This document shows, one piece after another, positions 19,224 through 27,628 of a stretch of 64,000 nucleotides of DNA (the stretch's first letter is position 1; every line of letters begins with the position of its first letter). Under the pieces are notes generated by a model. That model did not search any database, was not told where the DNA came from, and was given only the letters and a program-made list of their open reading frames with translations. This DNA is from Rhodanobacter sp. T12-5 (GTDB lineage Bacteria; Pseudomonadota; Gammaproteobacteria; Xanthomonadales; Rhodanobacteraceae): the NCBI RefSeq assembly GCF_008329435.1, contig NZ_NPKN01000008.1:124001-188000 (forward strand). The letters run 5' to 3'. Made by a program: the position numbers and the translations under genes.

Positions 19224-20129
19224 TCAGGCCTCCGGATGCGTGGCGATGGCGTGGCGGATGATCTTCATCGCCGCCTCGCGTTCGGCACCAGCCAACGGCA
19301 GGCGCGGTGCGCGCACCTGCTCGCTGCCCATGCCGACAACTTCCTGCACCAGCTTGATCAACTGCACGAACTTGGGCACCGTGTCGAGCCGCAGCAGCGG
19401 CAGGAACCAGAAATAGAGCGACTGCGCCGCTTCGGCACCACCATCGCGTGCTAACGCGAACAACTTCACCGACTCCTTTGGGTAGGCGTTGACCAAGCCA
19501 GCGACCCAGCCCGTGGCACCGGCAGCCAGGCCTTCGACGATGGCATCATCCAGACCAACCAGCACCTGCAGGCGATCACCCAGCAGGGCACGCACCGCAG
19601 TGACGCGGCGCACGTCGCCGGAGGATTCCTTCACCGCCTGCAGGTTGGGGAACTCGGCGGCCAGTTCGGCAATCTGCGCTGGGGCGAAATCCGTCGTGTA
19701 GGCGATGGGATTGTTGTAAAGCATGCAGGGCAAGTCAGTGGCGCTGAGCACGGCGCGCACGTGGGCACCCATTTCGCGCCAATCGGTGGAGTAGACATAC
19801 GGCGGCAGCACCATCAGGCCACGGCAGCCGCTCGCCTCGGCTGCGCGCGCCAACCGTACCGCCTCGTCGGTGGAAAGCGCAGCGATGCCGGGGATCACCG
19901 GTGCGCGCCCACCCATCGCCTTGACCAGGGTACGCAGGACGGCCAGCTTTTCCTCAAAGGCCAGCGTAGCCGCTTCTCCGAGTGATCCTAGCGGCACGAT
20001 GCCGCGACAACCGGCATCGATCAACTGGCTGGCATGCCTCGCCAGGAATTCATGATCGACTTGTCCGTCGGCGGTGAACGGCGTTGTGATGGCTGGCAGT
20101 ACGCCCTGCCACATTGAAGCTTGGGTCAT
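19224..20129 (-). CDS. DapA-family 1-pyrroline-4-hydroxy-2-carboxylate deaminase
   Basis: This 301-aa class I aldolase fold of the DapA/NAL superfamily has the N-terminal ITTPFTADGQVD, PLGSLGEAATL (47-57), Y138 in MLYNNP and the Schiff-base lysine K167 in AVKESSGD. Known DapA-like members in D-hydroxyproline operons deaminate delta1-pyrroline-4-hydroxy-2-carboxylate to alpha-ketoglutarate semialdehyde with loss of ammonia. It overlaps the dehydrogenase alpha subunit by 4 bp (ATGA) and precedes the semialdehyde dehydrogenase. True dihydrodipicolinate synthase is unlikely in this setting. Confidence 0.9.
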   Translation of the reverse strand: MTQASMWQGVLPAITTPFTADGQVDHEFLARHASQLIDAGCRGIVPLGSLGEAATLAFEEKLAVLRTLVKAMGGRAPVIPGIAALSTDEAVRLARAAEASGCRGLMVLPPYVYSTDWREMGAHVRAVLSATDLPCMLYNNPIAYTTDFAPAQIAELAAEFPNLQAVKESSGDVRRVTAVRALLGDRLQVLVGLDDAIVEGLAAGATGWVAGLVNAYPKESVKLFALARDGGAEAAQSLYFWFLPLLRLDTVPKFVQLIKLVQEVVGMGSEQVRAPRLPLAGAEREAAMKIIRHAIATHPEA

Positions 20130-21424
20130 GAGGAAACTACTCCAGAGTTCAAATCAGCGGAAAAATCCGTATCGCCAAGCGTGGCAAGCCGCGCCGGAAA
20201 GAAGGGTGGGCGCAGGTCACCACGCGGAAAGCGGCCCATCGCTTCGAGTGCACTGCCGCAAATGCGGCCCTGGCATGCGCCCATTCCGCAACGCGTGGCG
20301 AGCTTGGCACTGCGTGCGTCGATATAGCCGTCCAGCGCGTGCAGCGGCACATCTTCGCAGCGACAAACAAGGGTCTCGGGATCGGCCAGTGCCAGCACGC
20401 GCGAATCAAGCGCGAAGTGCCGCTGCAGATGGGCGGCAAATGCATGTTGATGTTGGCGGCGGCGCTGCAACGCCTGGACCGCAGCAACCGCACCCACGGC
20501 AGCGTAGCCAGCGATGGCGCCTTCCACCACGGCAGCGTCCCTGCCGCCGATGCCACAGATCTCGCCGGCGGCAAACACGCCCGTCACGCTGGTGCATTGC
20601 CGATCGTCGGTGCGCACCCGCGGATGTGCGCCATCATTCTCGAGCTTGCAGCCAAGCGCCTGCGGCAGCTCAACGTTGGGCAGAAGGCCATAGCCGACCG
20701 CCAGCACATCGCATTCCGTTTGTTGCCGACCGGTGGGGCCATCCAGTTCAATCGCCCGCACGCGATCGTCTCCCAGTGCGCGCAGCACCACACTGCTGCA
20801 GCTATATCGAATGCCAGCCAGTTGAGCGCGCAATCGCAGCGCCTGCGATGCCTTGGACGGCCAGCGCCACAGGCCGCAGGCAAAGCGGAAGACCATATCG
20901 GCACGGGCTTGTTCGTGGATGCCCAGCACCTTTGCCCCATGTCTTCGCGCCGAGGCAGCGGCCGCGAGCAGCAAGGGGCCGCTGCCTGCAATCACCACGC
21001 GCTTTCCGGCCAGCGGCCAGCCCTGCTTGGCCAATGCCTGCAAGCCACCCGCACCGGTGACGCCGGGAAGGGTCCATCCGGGAAACGGCAGCATCAGTTC
21101 GCGGGCGCCGGTCGCCAGGATCAGCGCGTCGGTTTGCAGGCTGCGCGCGCCTTGCGTGTCCTCCACCAACAGGACGCCGGGTGCAGCGGCCACCACCTGC
21201 GTCTGTGCCAGAAATTCAACCCATGCCCGAGCGATCGCGCGAGTGAATGCACGCGGCACGGACGAAGCGTCCGCGCGCGCCACATCGTGACGCCACACTT
21301 GGCCGCCGACGCGCGCCTGCGCATCAAGCAGCCCCACGCGAGCGCCACGGCTGGCAGCGGCGCAAGCGGCAGACAGCCCTGCCGGTCCGGCGCCGACCAC
21401 GAGCACGTCGTAACGCTCAGTCAT
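20126..21424 (-). CDS. D-hydroxyproline dehydrogenase, FAD/[2Fe-2S] alpha subunit
   Basis: This 432-aa pyridine-nucleotide-disulfide-type oxidoreductase has a FAD Rossmann motif VVGAGPAGLSAACAA (about 9-23), a second dinucleotide motif VVIAGSGPLLLAAAA, and a C-terminal BFD-like iron-sulfur segment with C354/C356 (CRC) and C384/C389 (GMGACQGRIC). This matches the large subunit of heteromeric D-hydroxyproline (or octopine-type) dehydrogenases, which pass electrons from the DadA-like subunit through the small ferredoxin-like subunit. The start MTERYDVLVV at 21424 is chosen over longer frames because it places the Rossmann motif at the N-terminus and overlaps the ferredoxin gene by 8 bp. Confidence 0.88.
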   Translation of the reverse strand: MTERYDVLVVGAGPAGLSAACAAASRGARVGLLDAQARVGGQVWRHDVARADASSVPRAFTRAIARAWVEFLAQTQVVAAAPGVLLVEDTQGARSLQTDALILATGARELMLPFPGWTLPGVTGAGGLQALAKQGWPLAGKRVVIAGSGPLLLAAAASARRHGAKVLGIHEQARADMVFRFACGLWRWPSKASQALRLRAQLAGIRYSCSSVVLRALGDDRVRAIELDGPTGRQQTECDVLAVGYGLLPNVELPQALGCKLENDGAHPRVRTDDRQCTSVTGVFAAGEICGIGGRDAAVVEGAIAGYAAVGAVAAVQALQRRRQHQHAFAAHLQRHFALDSRVLALADPETLVCRCEDVPLHALDGYIDARSAKLATRCGMGACQGRICGSALEAMGRFPRGDLRPPFFPARLATLGDTDFSADLNSGVVSS

Positions 21425-21665
21425 CGGTGCGCACCTGCATGCCTTCGCGCACTTGCACCATGCATGCGCGCTGCTGTGCCACGCCATCGATGCAAACGCG
21501 ACACTCGAAGCACACACCCATCCCGCACAGCGGTGCACGCCATTGGCCGCTGACGGAGCGCCGGCTGAGCATCCCAAGCGACGCTATCGCGGCAGCCACA
21601 CTACTGCCGGAGACGATCTCGACAGCGATGCCGTTCAGCTGGACTGACACACGCTCGCCGCTCAT
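21417..21665 (-). CDS. D-hydroxyproline dehydrogenase, small [2Fe-2S] subunit
   Basis: This 82-aa protein is entirely a plant-type/xanthine-oxidase-like [2Fe-2S] domain: PLCGMGVCFECRV (C-x4-C-x2-C) and a distal Cys in QQRACMVQ. Such mini-ferredoxins are the gamma subunit of heteromeric D-hydroxyproline and opine dehydrogenases. The gene is sandwiched between the alpha subunit (8-bp overlap) and the DadA-like beta subunit (4-bp overlap), indicating strict co-translation of the complex. Confidence 0.9.
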   Translation of the reverse strand: MSGERVSVQLNGIAVEIVSGSSVAAAIASLGMLSRRSVSGQWRAPLCGMGVCFECRVCIDGVAQQRACMVQVREGMQVRTDD

Positions 21666-22759
21666 GCAGCCACCCGGGCCGGATCGTACGGCCGCGGGTC
21701 AATCGCGGGCTCGCGTCCCAGCAATTGATCCATCAGCAGCCTCGCACTTCCCAGCGAGGTGGTGATACCCAGGCCCTCGTGGCCGGCTGCAACCCACACG
21801 CCGGGCCGGCCGGGTACGCGCCCCAGATACGGCAGTCCATCGACACTAACCGGACGCAGCCCGGTCCAAATGCGCAAGGCCTGCAGCGGACGCAAGCCTG
21901 GCAGGAACTCGAACGCCCGCTGCAGCATGCGTTGCACCATAGGCATCGACACCTCGCGGGTGGTACTGCGGTTCTCGCGCGAGGAGCCGATCAGCAGTTG
22001 CCCACCTGGCCGCGGCTGCACGTTGAATGCCACGCTGCTGTCGGCCTCGCCGTGCGCGGTGTCGGCATAACCCAGCTGCAGCAACTGATGCCGAATCAGG
22101 CCGGGATAGCGGTCGGTGATGACCAAATGACCCTTGCGCGGTTGCAGCGGCAACCTTGGCAGAAGTTCGCCCAGCGCACAGCCGGTGGCAACCAGCACAG
22201 GGCCATGCAGGCAGCTGCCGTCATGCAGCGAGACGCCCCCCGCTTCCAACCGCATCGCCCGCTTGCGATATCGCACGACTCCCCGCTGGCAAGCGCGATC
22301 GATTAGATGCATGGCCACCGCAGGCGGAAAGACCGCAGCGTCATCGGGGACCAGCACACCGCCCGCCAGTCCGGGAATCAGCGCTGATTCGAGACGATAC
22401 AGGCTCGATGCGTCGACCGCTTCTGCCGCGACGCCGGCCGCAGCCAGTCGGGCCAGCTTGGCTGGAATGCGCGCCATGTCCGCCTCGTCGGCAGCCACCC
22501 ACAGTGTGCCGCAGCGATGGTATTGCGCTTGCGGCAGATCGGCCAGGGACTGCCACAGATCCATCGAATACTTCGCCAACGCCAGCTCGGCGGGCAGGCC
22601 ATCCAGCGCCACCAGGTGTCCCATCGAACTGGCAGTGCTGCCGCCACCCACGGATCCCGGCTCGACCACCGCAACCTTCAAGCCCTCGGCGCTGGCGCAA
22701 TCCGCGCACGCCGCGCCAATGATGCCTGCGCCCACCACGATGAGGTCGTAGTGGCTCAC
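21662..22759 (-). CDS. D-hydroxyproline dehydrogenase, DadA-like catalytic subunit
   Basis: This 365-aa member of the D-amino-acid oxidase (DAO/DadA) fold has FAD motif LIVVGAGIIGAACADCA (about 5-21), the VVEP acidic strand end, and a C-terminal WTGLRPVSVDGLPYLGRV plus GVWVAAGHEGLGITTSLGSA flavin-binding region. It should oxidise cis-4-hydroxy-D-proline to delta1-pyrroline-4-hydroxy-2-carboxylate. The start is GTG at 22759, overlapping the epimerase stop as GTGA. A generic glycine/D-amino-acid oxidase is the fallback call, but operon context strongly favours D-Hyp. Confidence 0.88.
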   Translation of the reverse strand: MSHYDLIVVGAGIIGAACADCASAEGLKVAVVEPGSVGGGSTASSMGHLVALDGLPAELALAKYSMDLWQSLADLPQAQYHRCGTLWVAADEADMARIPAKLARLAAAGVAAEAVDASSLYRLESALIPGLAGGVLVPDDAAVFPPAVAMHLIDRACQRGVVRYRKRAMRLEAGGVSLHDGSCLHGPVLVATGCALGELLPRLPLQPRKGHLVITDRYPGLIRHQLLQLGYADTAHGEADSSVAFNVQPRPGGQLLIGSSRENRSTTREVSMPMVQRMLQRAFEFLPGLRPLQALRIWTGLRPVSVDGLPYLGRVPGRPGVWVAAGHEGLGITTSLGSARLLMDQLLGREPAIDPRPYDPARVAA

Positions 22760-23700
22760 GTGGCGTCGATGCCCCAGGTAAGTGGATCATTTTCATCGAT
22801 CAGCAACTGGCCTTGCGCGGTCACAAATGCAGTGCCGGTAATCCGCGGCAGCACGCCGCGCACGCCACGCCGGTACTGACCTTCGAACACGCTGCCCAGG
22901 ATGCCCGCTTGGCGCCACACCTGCCCCGGTGCCAGGCTGCCGGCAGCAGCCATGCAGGCCATCTTGGCACTGGTGCCGGTACCGCAGGGCGAGCGGTCGT
23001 AGGCCATCCCCGGGCATAACACGAAGTTTCGCGCGTCGGCATCATCTCCCGGCAATGCAGGGCCGGTTATTTCGATGTGGTCGATCTCGGCACCGTCGGC
23101 GCCGGTAACCTGAGCCTCCACCAGTGCGGCGCGAATGGCTTCGGTGTAGGCCGTCAACTCGCGCTGATGGGTAAGCGTCAACTCGCACGGTCGGTCATGG
23201 CTGATGAAGAACCAGTTGCCGCCCCAAGCTACGTCGCCGCACACCTGGCCGTGGCCGGGCACATCAAGCACCACGCCTGTAGCGTATCGGTAGCTTTCGA
23301 CGTTCTCGATCGCAACGCGACCATCTGAATGCACTTCCACATACAGCTCGCCTACCGGGGTTTCCAACAGGTGCCGGCCAAGCTGGATGCGTCCGAGTTG
23401 CTGCAGGGTGCGCACCACGCCGATAGTGCCGTGCCCGCACATGCCCAGGTAGCCGACGTTGTTGAAGTAGATGACACCAGTGCAAGCCTGTCGGTTCTCT
23501 GGTGGCAGAAGCAGCGCTCCAACCATGGTGTCGGAGCCGCGCGGCTCGCGCGCAACTGCTCGTCGCCAATGGTCATACTCATCGCGAAAACGCGCACGTC
23601 GTTCGGCCAGCGTGCCGGTGCCCAAGTCCGGAAAGCCGCCGGTGATGACACGCGTGGGTTCGCCGCCCGTATGGGAATCGATGAAATCGATCTTGTGCAT
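22756..23700 (-). CDS. 4-hydroxyproline 2-epimerase (proline racemase family)
   Basis: This 314-aa protein starts MHKIDFIDSHTGGEPTRV, the family signature. Two catalytic cysteines are present: C88 in LGMCGHGTIG and C239 in SPCGTGTSA. Both being Cys indicates an epimerase/racemase rather than trans-3-hydroxyproline dehydratase, which has Ser/Thr at the first position. It converts trans-4-hydroxy-L-proline to cis-4-hydroxy-D-proline, the pathway's entry reaction. Start ATG 23700 is preferred over longer frames because the motif begins at residue 2. It is the first gene of the operon and divergent from the AraC-type regulator. Proline racemase activity is an alternative, made less likely by the downstream genes. 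Confidence 0.92.
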   Translation of the reverse strand: MHKIDFIDSHTGGEPTRVITGGFPDLGTGTLAERRARFRDEYDHWRRAVAREPRGSDTMVGALLLPPENRQACTGVIYFNNVGYLGMCGHGTIGVVRTLQQLGRIQLGRHLLETPVGELYVEVHSDGRVAIENVESYRYATGVVLDVPGHGQVCGDVAWGGNWFFISHDRPCELTLTHQRELTAYTEAIRAALVEAQVTGADGAEIDHIEITGPALPGDDADARNFVLCPGMAYDRSPCGTGTSAKMACMAAAGSLAPGQVWRQAGILGSVFEGQYRRGVRGVLPRITGTAFVTAQGQLLIDENDPLTWGIDAT

Positions 23701-23827
23701 GCCGACAATGCTCACGCCTGCAGGTCGGTGGCGTCTAGAAAAGCTTGCCATGACCGGATGCGGAATTTGGCATAATGACAAGCGTATAGTCGGCAGCCTG
23801 GGGCCAACCCCACCCTGGGAGCTCGCC
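23701..23827. promoter_or_regulatory. Divergent promoter/operator region, hydroxyproline operon vs regulator
   Basis: These 127 bp separate two divergent starts and must hold both promoters and probably the regulator's operator. Visible elements are an AT-rich core around 23764-23790 (ATTTGGCATAATGACA, then TATAGT) and a small inverted repeat GGGG-CCAA-CCCC at about 23800-23811 in the regulator leader. No canonical -35/-10 pair could be assigned with confidence. Confidence 0.5.
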
Positions 23828-24538
23828 ATGTCGACCACAATACCTGCAGATGAGCTGACACCCCTGTTCGACGGGCTGCCGGACGTTGTCTTCTTCGTGA
23901 AGGATGCCGCCAGGCGTTACACCCACGCCAACCTGACGCTGGTGCGCCGGTTGGGGCTCAAGCAGCGCGAGGAGGTACTGGGCAAGCGCGCGGAGGAACT
24001 GTTTCCTGCGCTGATGGGTGGTAGCTATGCCTCGCAGGACCGGCGCGTGCTCGGCGGCGAGGTGATCGAAAATCAGCTCGAAGTGCACATCTTCGACAAC
24101 CGTGCGCAAGGCTGGTGCCTGACCTTCAAGCGGCCACTGATGGTGCGCGGTGAGGCCGTCGGCGTGATTGGCGTCTCGCGCGACCTGGGCCTTCCCGATG
24201 CCAGGCATCCGACCTACGAGAGGTTGCGCCTCGTGCTGGACCACATGCAGAAGCATTACTGCGAAGCGATGCGGGTGGCCACGCTGGCCGACATGGCGAA
24301 CCTTTCGGTGGCACAGTTGGAGCGGCACTTCCGCCGCGTGTTCCAGCTCACGCCGCAACAGGTGCTGACCAAGTTGCGCATCGACCACGCAATGCACCTG
24401 CTGCGAGGGGACGACAGCGTGGCAGCGGTGGGTATGGCCTGCGGCTTCGTCGATCAGAGCGCCTTCTCGCGGCAATTCAAGGCCACGGTCGGCATGACAC
24501 CTCGTGATTATCGCTGTCTCAAACGCACTACCTCCTGA
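23828..24538 (+). CDS. PAS-AraC transcriptional regulator of hydroxyproline catabolism
   Basis: This 236-aa protein has an N-terminal PAS domain (about 10-120: LFDGLPDVVFFVKDAARRY, GVIGVSRDL) joined to a C-terminal AraC/XylS double helix-turn-helix (about 140-235: VATLADMANLSVAQLERHFRRVF and VGMACGFVDQSAFSRQFKATVGMTPRDYR). The conserved GF-DQSAFSRQFK second HTH is intact. GGGAG precedes ATG 23828. It is transcribed away from the epimerase-led operon and most likely controls it; the PAS domain would sense the inducer, perhaps hydroxyproline or an intermediate (inference). A PAS sensory domain in place of a cupin is less common among AraC proteins. Confidence 0.88.
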   Translation: MSTTIPADELTPLFDGLPDVVFFVKDAARRYTHANLTLVRRLGLKQREEVLGKRAEELFPALMGGSYASQDRRVLGGEVIENQLEVHIFDNRAQGWCLTFKRPLMVRGEAVGVIGVSRDLGLPDARHPTYERLRLVLDHMQKHYCEAMRVATLADMANLSVAQLERHFRRVFQLTPQQVLTKLRIDHAMHLLRGDDSVAAVGMACGFVDQSAFSRQFKATVGMTPRDYRCLKRTTS

Positions 24539-24751
24539 CATCGGGGGCAGCTCAGTATCACCACTGCAATAGCCGATTGGCGCGCCATTTCGCCACCTGG
24601 ATCAAAGACGCGCACTTGCCCTTTTCCGGCGCTGCTGAAGAGCATGTGCCCGTCTTGTCGCTGACCGCCAGCCGTCCAGGTGCACGTCGTGCTCGGCACG
24701 GAATCACGGGCTCAAGGCCACCCCTTGATGGCTCGGTCCGCGTGCGAGGAT

Positions 24752-24935
24752 GCAGATACTGACCCTGTTCGCCTTGTCGAACCTGTAGATGGCACGACGA
24801 ACGCCGATGCTGACGGGAAGAGGTCCGTTCATGATCGGGGGATTCACCCCGAGAGAGCGCCAAGAGCGCCGTTACGGGCTTGTCGAAGGCGTATTGCAAG
24901 AAAACAACGAGCGCTCGTTCAACAACCGTTTGGAC
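24752..24935 (+). repeat. Direct repeat copy A (about 180 bp)
   Basis: The stretch beginning GCAGATACTGACCCTGTTCG matches 29419-29597 over its whole length with scattered substitutions and a few single-base indels. The two copies share, for example, ACGAACGCCGATGCTGACGG and CCGTTACGGGCTT. It appears to be a fragment of a mobile or repeated intergenic element. Confidence 0.8.
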
Positions 24936-24967
24936 GGCCAATCGATAGCGACTTGTTCAGACGTTCC
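24918..24967 (-). repeat. Inverted repeat, left arm (abuts TonB receptor stop codon)
   Basis: Read on the minus strand, this 50-bp arm (GGAACGTCTGAACAAGTCGC...) matches 27347-27396 on the plus strand at 46 of 50 positions by direct comparison. It ends immediately before the stop codon (24968-24970) of the receptor gene. The two arms bracket the receptor gene. Confidence 0.85.
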
Positions 24968-27148
24968 TTAGAGGCTGAGCCGCACGCCCGCATACCAGGA
25001 GCGCCCCAGCGCTGGTTCCAGCCCGGTCTGCCAGACGCGGTCGTAGTACTGACGGTCGGCGAGGTTGCTGATGCCGGCGAGCAGCGTGACGCGGCGATTG
25101 AGCTGCCAGTCGCCGGCCAGGTCCAGCACGGTATAGGCGGGGATGCGCGCAGGCAGGTAGCTGTCGCCGCTGCCGCGTGGCTGGTTGGAATCCTGCCAGT
25201 ACTGCGCGGCGGACGATACCGCGGTGAGGCTGAGCTTGAGGCGCTGCTCGACGCGCCAGGTGACCCCCGCCTTGAGCAGGTAGCGCGGCGCGTAGGCGGG
25301 GATCTTGCCGACCTGGCCCGGAATCACGCTGGAGGTGAAGCGGGCATCGAGCAGGCTGGCGTTGACGAAGGCTTCCAGGTGCTCGCCCTGGTCGGCCAGC
25401 GCGGTACGCGCCAGGAAGTCGTAGTTGAGCTGGCCTTCGAAGCCGCGACTGCGGGTGTCGCCGCTGTTCACCTCGATCACGTCGATGGCGTTGATGTGCT
25501 GTGCCTCGATGCGATTCCTGAAATCGATCCAGAACACGCTGACGTCGTAATACAGCCCAACGACCGGCACGCCGTGCGCGCCCAGCTCCCACGACAGCGA
25601 CTTCGACGGGTCGGGCGCATTGCCCGGCACGATATTGGCGAACGGCGAGGCCATGTCGAAATAGCGCAGCGGGCGCCAGCCCTGCGACACGTTGAGGTAG
25701 GTCTCGTTGCCGTGGCCGAAGTCGTTGCCGATGCCGAACCCGAACAGCGGCACCGTGCGCGCATCGGCCTCCTTGATCAGCGGTCGGCTGAGGAACGGTG
25801 GCCGGACGGTTTCGTTGACGGCGACACGCTCATGCTCCAGCCGCACCGAGGGCACGATGTGAAATCGGTGCGGCAGACGGAACACGTTCTCGGCGAAGAT
25901 CGCCGCATAATCCGAACTGCGCGCCTGCCGCAGTCGCGGCGTACCGCTGCGGTCGTGGCGGTCGACGTAGAGGTCGCTGTTGCTCCACTGCCGGAACGGA
26001 TCGTCACCGTGAAACAGCGTGGTGCCGATACTGAAGGCATTGCCCCTGCCCCACTTCTTGCGCAGGCGTAAGTCGGCACCGCCGGTGCGGAACTGCTCGT
26101 CCTGCAAGGTGGTGCTGCTCGGTGCGGGTTGCGGCGCCAGCGCGCCACCGGCGGAGCGCGCGGCCAGATCCTGGTAAGCGAACCACAGCTTGCCCTCGAA
26201 CAGCCAGCCGTCACCGAACTCGGCGCTGTGGCCGAGCACCAGCTGGTCGCGGCTGACCCAGTCGCGGTTGTACTGCGTCGGCGTCGCCCGCGGGTTGGCC
26301 TGCCACTGCGGATAACCGAGCCGACCGGCGTCGCCGGAAGCGGCATCGATCACGTGCAGGTCGATCCACCACAGCTGCTTGTCGTCCGGCCGGTAGCCGA
26401 TGTAAAGGTCGGCCTGGCGCATCTGCGAGCCGGCGTTGGGGCGCGTGCCGTCACTACCCACGTAGGCGGCATCGGCGCGATACGACCAGCGTCCGCTGCT
26501 GCCTTCGACCGCGTTGTAGGTCGAATAAAGGCCGTGGTTGCCGACCACCTGCTCGGAGCTGAGCGCGAAAGGTGCGTTCGCGGCGGGGCGGCGCGAGACC
26601 AGGTTGATCACCGGCGCCGGTTCCGGTCCGTACAGCAGACTGGAACCGCCGCGAATCAGTTGCACATCGGCCAGGCTCTGGCTCAACGGCATGGCGTACA
26701 GGGTTGGAAAGCCGATCCAGTCGCTCGCCAGCGGAATGCCGTCCTGCAGCACCAGCACGTACTCTGATTCCTGCGGATTGCCCAGGCCGCGATAGCTGAG
26801 GTTGAACTGGGTCGGGGTGGGCTGCTGCGACACCTGCACGCCGGGCGAACGGGCCAGCAACTGATCAAGGTTGTTGTCGATCACCGTGGGCTGCTGATCC
26901 AGGTGCGTCACCGTGGTCTTCTTGGTCACGGTGATCTTGTTGCCATCGACTTCCGGCAGAAGGTGTTCGAGCTTGGCCTTCAAGGTCTCGCGCCAGCTTT
27001 CCCCGCGAACATCGACCGGCGCCAGGTTGGTGGCCTCTTGAGGTGCTACGCCGGAGGCTCCGGCGCTCGTCTGCTGGGCTGGCGCGGCGAGCGCGGCAAA
27101 CGAAAGAGCAGCGGCAAGTGGCATGCGTCCGCAGCACAAAATCACCAT
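24968..27148 (-). CDS. TonB-dependent receptor, FecA/iron-chelate-like (726 aa)
   Basis: A signal peptide (about 1-25, ALAAPAQQ) is followed by a TonB-box-like PVDVRGESW and a plug with DNNLDQLLARSPGVQVSQQP, FNLSYRGLG, YVLVLQDGIPL and the GGSSLLYGPEPAPVINLVSRRP motif. The 22-strand barrel ends GRSWYAGVRLSL. Plug wording and length resemble FecA-type receptors for iron chelates. It is flanked by an inverted repeat that touches its stop codon and lies about 200 bp outside its start, and by IS-derived debris, suggesting the gene was carried in as a unit. No Fur box was recognised. Start ATG 27148; ATG 27124 is an alternative that gives a shorter signal peptide. Confidence 0.9.
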   Translation of the reverse strand: MVILCCGRMPLAAALSFAALAAPAQQTSAGASGVAPQEATNLAPVDVRGESWRETLKAKLEHLLPEVDGNKITVTKKTTVTHLDQQPTVIDNNLDQLLARSPGVQVSQQPTPTQFNLSYRGLGNPQESEYVLVLQDGIPLASDWIGFPTLYAMPLSQSLADVQLIRGGSSLLYGPEPAPVINLVSRRPAANAPFALSSEQVVGNHGLYSTYNAVEGSSGRWSYRADAAYVGSDGTRPNAGSQMRQADLYIGYRPDDKQLWWIDLHVIDAASGDAGRLGYPQWQANPRATPTQYNRDWVSRDQLVLGHSAEFGDGWLFEGKLWFAYQDLAARSAGGALAPQPAPSSTTLQDEQFRTGGADLRLRKKWGRGNAFSIGTTLFHGDDPFRQWSNSDLYVDRHDRSGTPRLRQARSSDYAAIFAENVFRLPHRFHIVPSVRLEHERVAVNETVRPPFLSRPLIKEADARTVPLFGFGIGNDFGHGNETYLNVSQGWRPLRYFDMASPFANIVPGNAPDPSKSLSWELGAHGVPVVGLYYDVSVFWIDFRNRIEAQHINAIDVIEVNSGDTRSRGFEGQLNYDFLARTALADQGEHLEAFVNASLLDARFTSSVIPGQVGKIPAYAPRYLLKAGVTWRVEQRLKLSLTAVSSAAQYWQDSNQPRGSGDSYLPARIPAYTVLDLAGDWQLNRRVTLLAGISNLADRQYYDRVWQTGLEPALGRSWYAGVRLSL

Positions 27149-27346
27149 CAGAAATCTCGCAGCACGATTCGGGTTTCACCGTATAGCCCACCAAAATCTT
27201 TCGCACAATATGCCGTAGGTATACCCCCGCGCATTCGCCGGACCTGAGTAAGCATCCCCCGGCAAAGCCGATGCATCAGTCATGTGAGCTGCTCGAAGTG
27301 GCTTGGAAGGGGTCGCTGACACGGCCCACCTGGTATGGCCACCTTG

Positions 27347-27396
27347 GGAACGTCTGAACAAGTCGCTGTCGACTGGACGTCCAAACGATTGTTGAA
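27347..27396 (+). repeat. Inverted repeat, right arm
   Basis: GGAACGTCTGAACAAGTCGC followed by TGTCGACTGGACGTCCAAAC and GATTGTTGAA pairs with the left arm 24918-24967 in opposite orientation (46/50). Beyond the arm the sequences diverge on both sides. Confidence 0.85.
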
Positions 27397-27583
27397 TCCG
27401 TTGCATCCTCTGGATTCAAAAAATGTTGGTGTTCAAACCGATTGCCCACTTGCACGGACCATCTTCGTGCAACATGCGTCGCAACTTGTACGACGCATTG
27501 AGCAGCACAACGGGAGCTGCGGCAGGCCTTGCCGTGCATGGCCTGCGCTACGATCAACCCGCGAAAATAACCCGCACATTTCC

Positions 27584-27603
27584 ACAAACAGCCTTCTGTT
27601 TGT
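27584..27603 (-). terminator. Possible hairpin past the sulfotransferase gene
   Basis: ACAAACAG-CCTT-CTGTTTGT is a perfect 8-bp inverted repeat starting about 25 bp beyond the sulfotransferase stop. It lacks a T tract, so an intrinsic terminator is only tentative. Confidence 0.35.
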
Positions 27604-27628
27604 TGATGAGGCTCATCTTTCGGGCGGA

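Larger units (their letters stand above)
24539..24967. other. Intergenic debris carrying repeat copy A, no gene
   Basis: This 429-bp gap lies between the AraC-type regulator and the 3' end of the second TonB receptor. It is largely occupied by a repeat (24752-24967), part of which recurs directly near 29.5 kb and part inverted near 27.4 kb. No intact reading frame with a recognisable product was found; the long frames through it are repeat translations. Confidence 0.55.
27149..27628. other. Intergenic, right inverted-repeat arm and hairpin, no gene
   Basis: This 480-bp region lies between the TonB receptor start and the sulfotransferase stop. It contains the right inverted-repeat arm and an 8-bp hairpin. 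The receptor's promoter must lie near 27150-27250, but no clear -35/-10 pair or Fur-like palindrome was seen. No coding capacity is supported. Confidence 0.5.

Noticed and set aside
19224..20129. 4-hydroxy-tetrahydrodipicolinate synthase (lysine pathway, dapA)
   Set aside because: Same fold and Schiff-base lysine, but it is embedded with 4-bp overlap in a hydroxyproline operon where a DapA-like deaminase is required.
22756..23700. Trans-3-hydroxy-L-proline dehydratase or plain proline racemase
   Set aside because: Both catalytic positions are Cys (not Thr/Ser), which excludes the dehydratase; the downstream D-Hyp pathway genes favour 4-Hyp epimerase over proline racemase.
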